From an uncultured Bacteroidales bacterium (GTDB lineage: Bacteria > Bacteroidota > Bacteroidia > Bacteroidales > UBA1715), in contig CALAUG010000088.1 of the NCBI GenBank assembly GCA_937892155.1, positions 1 through 19,476 on the forward strand: a stretch of DNA of 19,476 bases, written 5' to 3'. Positions 10,001 to 16,702 of this stretch are shown in pieces. Both the position numbers and the translations under genes were made by a program. Under the pieces are notes generated by a model that searched no databases, was not told the origin of the DNA, and was given only the letters and a program-made list of their open reading frames with translations. Within the stretch, counting starts at the first letter, position 1; each line of letters begins with the position of its first letter.

Positions 10001-10167
10001 GTGTCTAATTCTGTTTGACAGGTGACAAATTGTGGAATATATTTTTTCACAATTGGTGTCAGTTTTGCCGGAGTAAAAACAAGCCATATAGCTGTGCAAA
10101 CAGTAATGAGTGAAACACCTACAACCGAACCGAGTGATATTCCAATAATTTTAAGGGCTTTTTTCAT
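7027..10167 (-). CDS. AsmA family inner-membrane/periplasmic protein
   Basis: 1046 residues. One N-terminal transmembrane helix at about residues 7-31 is followed by a very long periplasmic part built of short alternating beta strands, typical of the AsmA/TamB/YhdP-like superfamily, whose members form hydrophobic grooves thought to move or regulate lipids between inner and outer membranes. The N-terminal motif TFFSTFPHFGIRLNNVAL (about 60-77) is the classic AsmA start (F-P-x-[FI]-x-[FIVL]-x-[NLD]-[VA]). A low-complexity Thr/Glu/Asp linker at about 745-770 separates an AsmA-like C-terminal domain at about 770-1000 (LRGAAAIKGKDLVVMD segment). The length fits Bacteroidota members (about 900-1100 residues). 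Upstream is a small lipoprotein (8-base gap); downstream is a kinase-like gene (1-base gap). The family assignment is solid; the lipid role is known only for relatives. Confidence 0.88.
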   Translation of the reverse strand: MKKALKIIGISLGSVVGVSLITVCTAIWLVFTPAKLTPIVKKYIPQFVTCQTELDTVDLTFFSTFPHFGIRLNNVALINPMDGAQSDTVAHIDELIATVDVKEYLSNKNIIVNGVYLNNTQANIYVNADSAANYDVFVIDTTAVEDTTTTSIFKALAIKDVELKDISASYVDVPSKMNASIKNVFLSADVLMENDDIATDLKMTSGAIDFAMTDSTQLVAAINNLETKFSGGIGNYSDIQGTLKLFLTGVSATMGETQYADSLNVQAVLPLEASLDSLKFVLTDALIGINEHQISLTGDTEIGDDIRMNMNFSTNNIALNKLFPLVPEKMMKEYLDGINLDGIIQLTGNVRGILNDTLMPLITADATYSDGSVIIDGLGHDLYDVAANAHLNIDLNEEKNSAIKINSVSAKTGKSSVTANGDILDLMNKMNFNLKLNAHLWLLDLKNDIPDYIFATGWADAALTANCSLDALTDVDLQHIIANGTINLSDFDAVYEDSTFVTSKKMAIDVKLPSTHTCQEFKELLDLGITSDNMNVTMTDFFKADLHDADLRLGLSDVMDTAQEVALACDFDISNVKYIMETDTISATIRHPKGTAKMYPKGNNTGYVCLFNCDSVYAKVADVVSARTGIINIDAKAEYDEKQEDALLQWNPDVKLNFNQGQIAITDLETPIKVSKIKCDMNKNRFNIDQSKVIFGNSDFELQGSIRNIADYINGEDLLKGDLTFTSNYTDIMEIVNTISGIGDTTEVAEEQTIANNTADSTELEEDNPFMVPLGVDIVLKTDIKKALVGNTIIEHAGGGVTIRDGVLVIEEMGFTCDAAQMQLTAMYRSERKNHLFTGLDFHLIDISIADLIDMIPDIDTLVPMLKSFSGKAEFHLAAETYLKSNYDPKFSTLRGAAAIKGKDLVVMDNETYQQISKLLLFNKKKTKNIIDSLDVEMTAFRNEVDVYPFVVSMDKYQAVLSGYHNLDMTYNYHISLTKSPLLFKLGLNILGNLDDLKFKLAKCQYKKLYKPEKRGVVDEQILSLKKIISSSLQANVKNQDALIKD

Positions 10168-10175
10168 AGAATCAA

Positions 10176-10517
10176 TTACTGTTTTGAAAATGTGTATGTT
10201 CTTCCGTTGGCGTTGTACGATAATGTAGTTTCCGTCAGTGTCGTTATAGTGTATTGTTTTGGTACAATACCACCCATCTCCATTTGATGATATTGGGTAA
10301 GAGTGTTGTCATCAAGTGTCCACGTGAAACTTTGTGCTTCCGATTCATCAACATCATCGGATGTGTCCCATGTGTAACCGGTTCCAGTAGATGTGTATTT
10401 TTCGTACAATGTTCCCGATTTCCAGGTGCCATATAGCATTGTTTCGTCAAACTTGTTTTTGTCGCAGCCTGATAGGAAAAACAATAGTGCTATAACAGCA
10501 AAACAAATTTTTTTCAT
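10176..10517 (-). CDS. Small lipoprotein, lipocalin-like
   Basis: 113 residues. A signal peptide ends in a lipobox, LSGC, with Cys18 as the lipidated residue. The mature part is about 95 residues and starts CDKNKFDE. Then comes a YGTWKSG motif near residue 29, as in lipocalin-like lipoproteins of Bacteroidota, and predicted beta strands ending TLSYNANGRTYTFSK. In Bacteroidota, Asp at +2 does not imply inner-membrane retention. The residues after Cys lack a clear acidic lipoprotein export signal, so a periplasm-facing position is somewhat more likely than the surface. It sits 12 bases downstream of the 237-residue gene and 8 bases upstream of the AsmA gene, so it is co-transcribed with both. 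The exact role is unknown; an accessory role in envelope or lipid handling is only suggested by its neighbours. Confidence 0.8.
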   Translation of the reverse strand: MKKICFAVIALLFFLSGCDKNKFDETMLYGTWKSGTLYEKYTSTGTGYTWDTSDDVDESEAQSFTWTLDDNTLTQYHQMEMGGIVPKQYTITTLTETTLSYNANGRTYTFSKQ

Positions 10518-10529
10518 AGTTTGTGGGGA

Positions 10530-11243
10530 TTATTGATAGTTTGTTCCGTTGCTTTTTTGTTCCAATTCGGATTTCCTCCATACGTACGAAATACCGTATT
10601 CACTGCAGGTCTTTCGTTTTTCGTCAGGGTCTAAATCCGAGAAATGTGCTTCTATTTCGTTCCAAAGCGTTAGAATAATTTCGTCGGCTTGATTTCTTAA
10701 AGAGTCCATATATTCAGAACTCCGTTTGTCGTTAGTTAAACGGAATTCGTTGGTGCGTGCAGCCGCTGCAAACTTATCGTATTCAATTTTTACAATTGCC
10801 ATTCTTGGGTATTGCATAATTGGACCGCCGGCAGCTACTCGCTTTGCATCGCCGTCAATAAGTTTTTTCCCCCAGACAAGAATGTCATCCACAGTAGATA
10901 AATCAGGTAACTTCCTTCCTTCAAGACCGTAGAAATTTCGCACATCTGCTTTCATTTCTCCACGTTGAATAGTCATATTCAGCACTTGAATGAAGTGCGA
11001 AATATACATTTTTGCCCGCTTTTGCATTTGGACGAAATTTGCACCCTTTTCTACTGATTTTGAATATGTAGTACGACATTGCGTAATACCGTTTTGAAAC
11101 GATACCAAAAAGAATTTTGCACGTAAAAATAAATCGTACGAAATAATACTCTCGTTTGGTTGCCCGACTGCACCTTTCTCTACAGCAGCCTGGATTGCAC
11201 GCACTCTGGCGGCATCAGTATTTGGTAGACGTCTGTATGGCAT
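10530..11243 (-). CDS. Uncharacterised cytoplasmic protein, mainly helical, first gene of AsmA operon
   Basis: 237 residues, no signal peptide and no membrane segment. It begins MPYRRLPNTDAARVRAI, a start I recall as recurrent in unnamed Bacteroidota proteins, but I cannot verify this here. The sequence is rich in charged and aliphatic residues in helical periodicity, for example LFLRAKFFLVSFQ, ADEIILTLWNEIEAHF and RAKMYISHFIQVLNMTIQRG, so a helical bundle is likely. A turn-rich middle part contains FYGLEGRKLPDLSTVDD. The C-terminal end keeps SEYGISYVWRKSELE. The ATG is chosen because it follows a perfect TAnnTTTG -7 box at 11271-11264 at a suitable distance. It leads the operon with the lipoprotein, AsmA and kinase-like genes, with only 12 bases to the next start codon. 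The function is unknown. Confidence 0.8.
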   Translation of the reverse strand: MPYRRLPNTDAARVRAIQAAVEKGAVGQPNESIISYDLFLRAKFFLVSFQNGITQCRTTYSKSVEKGANFVQMQKRAKMYISHFIQVLNMTIQRGEMKADVRNFYGLEGRKLPDLSTVDDILVWGKKLIDGDAKRVAAGGPIMQYPRMAIVKIEYDKFAAAARTNEFRLTNDKRSSEYMDSLRNQADEIILTLWNEIEAHFSDLDPDEKRKTCSEYGISYVWRKSELEQKSNGTNYQ

Positions 11244-11263
11244 ACTTTTATTTTTTTCTCTTG

Positions 11264-11271
11264 CAAAAATA
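11264..11271 (-). promoter_or_regulatory. Candidate -7 box of the 11243-5985 operon
   Basis: On the minus strand this reads TATTTTTG, a full match to the Bacteroidota -7 consensus TAnnTTTG. It lies 20 bases before the ATG at 11243. No good -33 TTTG is found about 19 bases upstream, so the call rests on one box and on position. Confidence 0.45.
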
Positions 11272-11314
11272 GAAATTTATTTTGTAACCCTATTTGTAAG
11301 ATTATTAGAATTTT

Positions 11315-11368
11315 ACCACATTTTTTAACAAAATACGAATAGGTGGTTAATAAAAAAGAATCGTTCTT
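11315..11368. repeat. Two short inverted repeats in the divergent intergenic region
   Basis: The 240 bases between the divergent starts at 11243 and 11484 are strongly AT-rich and hold no gene. Two small dyads are visible: ACCAC (11315-11319) with GTGGT (11343-11347), and AAGAA-TCG-TTCTT (11356-11368). On the minus strand the second is followed by a T run (TTTTTTATT). They could be operator half-sites or weak RNA hairpins, or could arise by chance in AT-rich sequence. Confidence 0.25.
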
Positions 11369-11455
11369 CGCAGTTTTGAATAAGAGTTGTAAAAAAAGAT
11401 GTAGGTATTTGGTGTAAAAAACGGCTGAAAAAAACGTAATACATTCTAATTTTAC

Positions 11456-11463
11456 TATCTTTA
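11456..11463 (+). promoter_or_regulatory. Candidate -7 box for the multi-Ig secreted protein gene
   Basis: TATCTTTA matches five of six fixed positions of TAnnTTTG and lies 20 bases before the ATG at 11484. This is the same box-to-start distance as the divergent operon. A -33 box is not evident. The leader would be very short and without a Shine-Dalgarno. Confidence 0.35.
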
Positions 11464-11483
11464 CACACTTATTATTGAGTATT

Positions 11484-14400
11484 ATGAAAAGATTTGATAA
11501 TTTTCTAAAAATAGCAGCAATTTCTGCCTATTTTTTGTTTTCGGCAATCGTCTCGTCTGCAGTTCCAACGTGGACGCGTGTTAATTATACTAGTTCAACT
11601 GCTTTCATCGGCAAAGTGATGATTAATCACTACGATGCAGCATTCCCAATTACTGTTGAAGCAGGTGACTATATCGGTGCATTTGTTGGCGATGAATGCC
11701 GTATGGTGGCAGAAGTATTCGCATATAATGGTTCTTTATATGTTTCGTCTGTAATTCAAGGTGGTGATGTAACTGACATGACTGGCTCAACAAGCGATCC
11801 AGAAGAAGTAGAATGGAAGGTGTGGGACAATTCAGCAAACAAGCTAATAACGACTCAGGTAAAAGGAACTCTTTTTACGAAATCTGCTGGTGAAATCTTT
11901 GATTACGAAATTGGAAAACCAAATACAGGCAGTGAACTGAAATCGTTGGCAATTACGTCATATACGTTGGACCCAACTTTCTCTGCTGCGACAACGGAGT
12001 ATGAAATTACAGTTCCTTATGGAACAACTTTGCCAGCAGAATCTGCATATACCGCAGTTGCGGCCGATTCACGAGCATCGGTGACGGTAAGTGCAGCAAC
12101 ATCGTTTAATTCTGAAAATATAGCAGAGACAACAATCACAGTTACGGCGGAGGATGGAACGAAAACCGAATATGTAGTAACGTTTATTCAAGAAGGTTGT
12201 ACTGCAACGGCACCAACCAGCAGTGAAATTAAGGATGCAAACTTTTGCTACGGTGATGCTAGTATACAACTCACTGCATCGTTCTCAAATGAGAGTTATA
12301 AAGCTGTTTGGTATGAGGCAGCTACGGGAGGTACCGCGTTGGTAACAAGTAATACTTTTGAACCAAGCAATACAAGTGTAGGCACTAAAACCTATTATGC
12401 AGCAAAAAATGATGGAATATGCGAAAGTGATGATCGTTTGGCTGTAACTGTTACTATAACAAAGGCAGCAACTCCAACAGTTACGTCGGCAACGGTTGAA
12501 CAAAACGGGGCTGTACCAGCACTACAGGCTTCTGGTTCTGGAACAATTAAGTGGTATGAATCTGAAACAGGTTCGTCAATCGCGTCAGGAACGTCATTCA
12601 CACCATCTGTTTCAACAGCATCGGAAGAAACATTTACGTATTATGCAACTAATACGGAAAATAATTGCGAAAGCGAAAAAGTAGCTGTTACCTTGTCGGT
12701 GACTTCGTGTGCTACCGAGGCACCAACGATAGATGCAGTAGATGCAATCTGTGAAGGTGATGCGTTTCCAACATTGAAGGCGACAGGAACAAATATTTCG
12801 TGGTATGATGTCGCTACTGATGGCTCACAAATAGCAACAGGAGCAACATATACTCCTACAAAAGCTGGAACGTACTATGCTTCTCAAAATCCAAGTTGCG
12901 AGGGACCACGAGCTTCAGTCGTTGTTGAAGTTAAATCAAAACCAGCTACACCAGTTGCAACTGGAGCAAGTTCGTGTGGTGGCTCAACATTGACGGCAAT
13001 GTCGACAGATGTTTCTGCGAATTGGTATGCCGATAAAACGGCTACGGCTCTTGTAACTGATAGTAAATCATATACACCATCTGGAATAACAAAAACCACT
13101 ACATACTACGTTAAGCAGGTTGTAGATGGTTGTTCATCTGATTGGGCCGAAGTTACTTATACCATTGCCAATAAGCCTTCAAAACCACAAACCGATGCTA
13201 CAGAAGCTTGTTATAATTCAAAGGCTGATTATATCGTGAGAGTTTCTGGAAGTCTTGCTCAAGGAGCAACTTTACAATGGTATGATGAAAATGGAACGCC
13301 ACAGGGTACTAAAACAATACAGGATGTGGCAGTAACGGAAGCAAAAGTCTATACATATACTGTATCGCAAGTAATTGGTGAATGTGTTTCGGAACCAGCA
13401 ACAGCAACGCTAACGGTACATGCTTTGCCAGAACCTTCATTGAATGTTCTCGGAACATATTGTACTTCTGATAGTAAAGAGGTAGTATTAAGTGCAAGTA
13501 TCACAGGCGGTGACTTTACTGTTGATGGCTTAATAGCTGAATCTTTTATTCCAAGTGAATTGTCAAAAGGTTCACATACAATAGCATACTTCGTGGAAGA
13601 TGAATATGGATGTTATGGCGAATCGGAAAAGACATTTACTGTTTCGGATTGCTCTGAACCTGATGTTGAAACAATTTCATTGGATCAGACTTCTTTGTCA
13701 TTGCTGAAAGGCGAATCTTCAGATGCGTTACAAGTTACTATAACACCAGACGATGCACCGAAAGATGTTGAATGGACATCTTCTGATTCAAAAGTTGCCA
13801 CAGTTGACGAAAATGGCGTGGTGACTGCAGTTGGTGCTGGAAAAGCTGTGATTACAGTTACGTCATCATATACAGGTTCAAAATCTGCTACTTGTTCGGT
13901 AGAGGTTGTTGCCCCTGTTGAATCTGTAACATTTAATAATCCATCAGCAATATCTGTTGTCGAAAATGAAATTGTAAATCTTGCAGGGTACTTGGTAATA
14001 AATCCAAGTGATGCTTCAATTAAATCGGTAGAATGGTCGTCAAGTTCATCGGTAGCTTTTGTTGACAAAGGAGCAGTGTCGGCAGGTAGCGTAGATGAAG
14101 ATACTGATGTTACTATTACGGTAAAAGTTACTTCTCAAGACGGAACATCAAAATCTACATCAATAACTATCACAGTAACAAATGAAGAAACTCCTTGTGA
14201 ATTATCTGCACCAGTTGTGAAAAAGACATCGCAATCAGTTTGTTCAGATAGTGGTGAATCGGTAACATTTGAGGCCATGGGAGACAATTCAGCCAGTTGG
14301 GTGTGGATAGACGAGTCTAATAAAACTGTTGCAACAGCAAGTTCTTTCACTACAAAAACACCGGGAGCATATTATGTGTATCAAACAACTGCTGAATGCG

Positions 14401-16652
14401 AAAGTCCAAAGTCTGCAGTAATCTTTACTGAAAAAACAAAACCTGCCACTCCGACGATTTCCAACGTGAGTGTCTGTGAAGGCGAAAAAGGAACATTTGT
14501 GTCAACTTCTGCTTCAACAATTTGGTATTCAAGCGAAAATGTTGAATTGTCAACAGGAAAAACATATTCACCTACAACTGCAGGAACGTATTATGCAAAA
14601 CAAGAAACTGACGGATGTATGAGTGATGCTGCAACTATTACATATACAATAAATGCAATGCCAACATTCTCGGTTAATAACCAGTCGTCAGTGTTGGGTG
14701 CAACGGTACCTAATTTAACAGTAACAACGGCATCGTCTAATACAGTAACATGGTACTATAATAATGTGCAGGTCGGTACAGGTAGTTCGTTTGCAACAAA
14801 TCAAACTGCTGTAGGTTTATATACGTACTACGTAACTGTTGCCAATGCAGCAGGATGTACTTCAGAAAAAACGGCAGTAACGTTGCAGATTACAGACTGT
14901 GATTTGGATGCTCCAACAGTGTCGAATGCCACTCAAAGCGTGTGCGAAGGTGCTGCAAATCCAAGTTTCACTGCATCGGGTTCAAATTCATTTGTATGGT
15001 ATTCTGACGCATCGTTGACAAATAAAGTTGGCTCAAGCGCTTCATATAAACCAACGGATTCTGATGCTGGTACATATAATTATTATGTAACACAAAAGAG
15101 CACATGTGAGTCGCCTGCTAAAAAGGTTACTTTAGTAATCAATGCGTTACCGAAAGTGTCAATTTCTGCTGCATCATCGTTGGAAACGACCGATTCGCCA
15201 GTAACAATTTCTACTTCTCCGGTAGGGGGAACACTAAGCGGAACTGGTGTGAGCGGTTCAAAATTTGACCCTTCTGTTGGCGCAGGAACATATACAATCA
15301 CATATACATACGAAGATGTAAACGGATGTTCAAATTCTGCTACTGCGAAAATTACTGTGACAAAGGGTATAACAATCGACAGAAAACAACTGGGCGACAC
15401 TATTGCGCGTGCAAATGCGATAGTTTCATTGTATATTGGAGATGATTCGTATCCTGTGACTGCTAAAAATACATTTACACAAGCTATTTCTGTTGCACAG
15501 GCATACTACGATAAATATGAAAATTATACTCAAAATCAGATAAATCAACAGGTAACATCTTTGAGTAAGGCAATACAAGCTTTCTTGAACAGCAAAGTAG
15601 AAAAACTTGATATTTCTATTCTTCAACAAAAAATTAGTGAAGCATTGCTTGATATTCAATCTAATGAATACAGAAAAGGAAATGAGGCAGGTTACATACC
15701 AGAGGCAAGTTTTACTATGTTGCAGAATGCTATAACAACGGCAAGTAACATAGTAGCCAATCCTCCAAAAACTCAGGCAGAAGTGAAAGTTGCTGTGTCT
15801 GTTTTGCAGTCTGCAATTGACGCGTTCTTTGCTTCAGTTATTCCAAATAAGGTTGAGAAAATTGAATTTACGGAATCAAGAGTTAATTTGATTGCTGGTG
15901 ATGAATATACGCCAACTTTGATTTATACGCCTGTTGGTTCAACAACCGATTTGTTGTGGACATCTTCTAATACTGAAGTTGTTAATGTAACAGGTGGTGG
16001 AAAGATTGTTGCAAAGAAAGCCGGATCGGTTGCTGTCACTGCTACATCGGTTGATAATCCAGCAATTTCGACTCGCTTGATAATTGTGGTAACAGAAAAA
16101 CCAGTTTTGGAATCAGTTAGTATGAATAAATTGGGTAACCAATTGTATCTACAGTTCTCTGAGGATATGGCTGCGCCTAAAGCAGAAATTTATACCGATA
16201 TCTTCGTGTATGGTAAGAAAATACCTATGTACAATATCTTGGATGTTTCTACTTGGCCACTCGATCCAAAACGTATAGTAATAACTCTTGGTAATTATAT
16301 CGATAATCCAAATGATGTAACTATAGTTTATAAAGGTAATTCCCTTTCATCTGTTTACGGCGGACCTGTTGTTAATTTTGAATATAGCATGAATCAAGCA
16401 TCTATAGATGATATTGCAGAGAATGCCGTGGTTGCATATCCAACAGTTGCTTCTTCAGTTGTGTCGATTTCGGGACTAACGATTGGTGAACAAATAACAG
16501 TAGTTTCTGGAACAGGAAAGATAGTGTTGTCACAACAAGTTGACTCAGATGTGGAACAACTGCAAATTGATGGCCTTGTAGCGGGAACCTATTACGTTAT
16601 GGTTTATTATGATAATAAACTAGTAGCGAAAGTATCATTTATAAAAAAATAA
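11484..16652 (+). CDS. Giant multi-Ig T9SS-secreted surface protein with type A (Por_Secre_tail) sorting domain
   Basis: 1722 residues. The ATG at 11484 is preferred over an in-frame TTG at 11475 because it gives a clean signal peptide (about residues 1-27, ending VSSA). In order: an N-terminal domain at 28-150 with GDYIGAFVGDECRMVAEV and a WKVWD motif; a cadherin-like beta-sandwich at about 152-235; five Ig-like (Ig_7/CHU_C-associated type) modules, each with a W-Y core, at about 273, 355, 438, 512 and 597; a further Ig-like module; two Big_2 domains at about 724-900 (WTSSDSKVATVDENGVVTAV); four more W-Y or W-W modules at about 938, 1012, 1088 and 1170; two FIVAR-like helical repeats at about 1295-1455; a third Big_2-like domain at about 1455-1540; a SwmB-like beta domain at about 1542-1640; and a type A T9SS tail at about 1645-1722 ending VAKVSFIKK. 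This is an adhesin-type architecture and no enzyme domain was seen. The gene is monocistronic or attenuated: a strong terminator follows 9 bases after the stop. Confidence 0.92.
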   Translation: MKRFDNFLKIAAISAYFLFSAIVSSAVPTWTRVNYTSSTAFIGKVMINHYDAAFPITVEAGDYIGAFVGDECRMVAEVFAYNGSLYVSSVIQGGDVTDMTGSTSDPEEVEWKVWDNSANKLITTQVKGTLFTKSAGEIFDYEIGKPNTGSELKSLAITSYTLDPTFSAATTEYEITVPYGTTLPAESAYTAVAADSRASVTVSAATSFNSENIAETTITVTAEDGTKTEYVVTFIQEGCTATAPTSSEIKDANFCYGDASIQLTASFSNESYKAVWYEAATGGTALVTSNTFEPSNTSVGTKTYYAAKNDGICESDDRLAVTVTITKAATPTVTSATVEQNGAVPALQASGSGTIKWYESETGSSIASGTSFTPSVSTASEETFTYYATNTENNCESEKVAVTLSVTSCATEAPTIDAVDAICEGDAFPTLKATGTNISWYDVATDGSQIATGATYTPTKAGTYYASQNPSCEGPRASVVVEVKSKPATPVATGASSCGGSTLTAMSTDVSANWYADKTATALVTDSKSYTPSGITKTTTYYVKQVVDGCSSDWAEVTYTIANKPSKPQTDATEACYNSKADYIVRVSGSLAQGATLQWYDENGTPQGTKTIQDVAVTEAKVYTYTVSQVIGECVSEPATATLTVHALPEPSLNVLGTYCTSDSKEVVLSASITGGDFTVDGLIAESFIPSELSKGSHTIAYFVEDEYGCYGESEKTFTVSDCSEPDVETISLDQTSLSLLKGESSDALQVTITPDDAPKDVEWTSSDSKVATVDENGVVTAVGAGKAVITVTSSYTGSKSATCSVEVVAPVESVTFNNPSAISVVENEIVNLAGYLVINPSDASIKSVEWSSSSSVAFVDKGAVSAGSVDEDTDVTITVKVTSQDGTSKSTSITITVTNEETPCELSAPVVKKTSQSVCSDSGESVTFEAMGDNSASWVWIDESNKTVATASSFTTKTPGAYYVYQTTAECESPKSAVIFTEKTKPATPTISNVSVCEGEKGTFVSTSASTIWYSSENVELSTGKTYSPTTAGTYYAKQETDGCMSDAATITYTINAMPTFSVNNQSSVLGATVPNLTVTTASSNTVTWYYNNVQVGTGSSFATNQTAVGLYTYYVTVANAAGCTSEKTAVTLQITDCDLDAPTVSNATQSVCEGAANPSFTASGSNSFVWYSDASLTNKVGSSASYKPTDSDAGTYNYYVTQKSTCESPAKKVTLVINALPKVSISAASSLETTDSPVTISTSPVGGTLSGTGVSGSKFDPSVGAGTYTITYTYEDVNGCSNSATAKITVTKGITIDRKQLGDTIARANAIVSLYIGDDSYPVTAKNTFTQAISVAQAYYDKYENYTQNQINQQVTSLSKAIQAFLNSKVEKLDISILQQKISEALLDIQSNEYRKGNEAGYIPEASFTMLQNAITTASNIVANPPKTQAEVKVAVSVLQSAIDAFFASVIPNKVEKIEFTESRVNLIAGDEYTPTLIYTPVGSTTDLLWTSSNTEVVNVTGGGKIVAKKAGSVAVTATSVDNPAISTRLIIVVTEKPVLESVSMNKLGNQLYLQFSEDMAAPKAEIYTDIFVYGKKIPMYNILDVSTWPLDPKRIVITLGNYIDNPNDVTIVYKGNSLSSVYGGPVVNFEYSMNQASIDDIAENAVVAYPTVASSVVSISGLTIGEQITVVSGTGKIVLSQQVDSDVEQLQIDGLVAGTYYVMVYYDNKLVAKVSFIKK

Positions 16653-16661
16653 AATACGTGT

Positions 16662-16690
16662 AGAGACATCTTGATAGATGTCTCTTTTTT
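16662..16690 (+). terminator. Intrinsic terminator, perfect 10-bp hairpin plus T run
   Basis: AGAGACATCT (16662-16671), loop TGAT, AGATGTCTCT (16676-16685), then TTTTT to 16690. The stem is perfect and is placed directly after the stop codon at 16652. It ends only 12 bases before the next start codon. Confidence 0.88.
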
Positions 16691-16702
16691 AACCAAATAG
16701 AT

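Noticed and set aside
11475..11483. TTG start at 11475 for the multi-Ig protein
   Set aside because: It adds only three residues. The ATG at 11484 is a better codon and directly starts the signal peptide.
12180..15360. DNA tandem repeat array or CRISPR-like periodicity in the multi-Ig gene
   Set aside because: The periodicity is at protein domain level. No nucleotide unit repeats exactly, and spacing varies.
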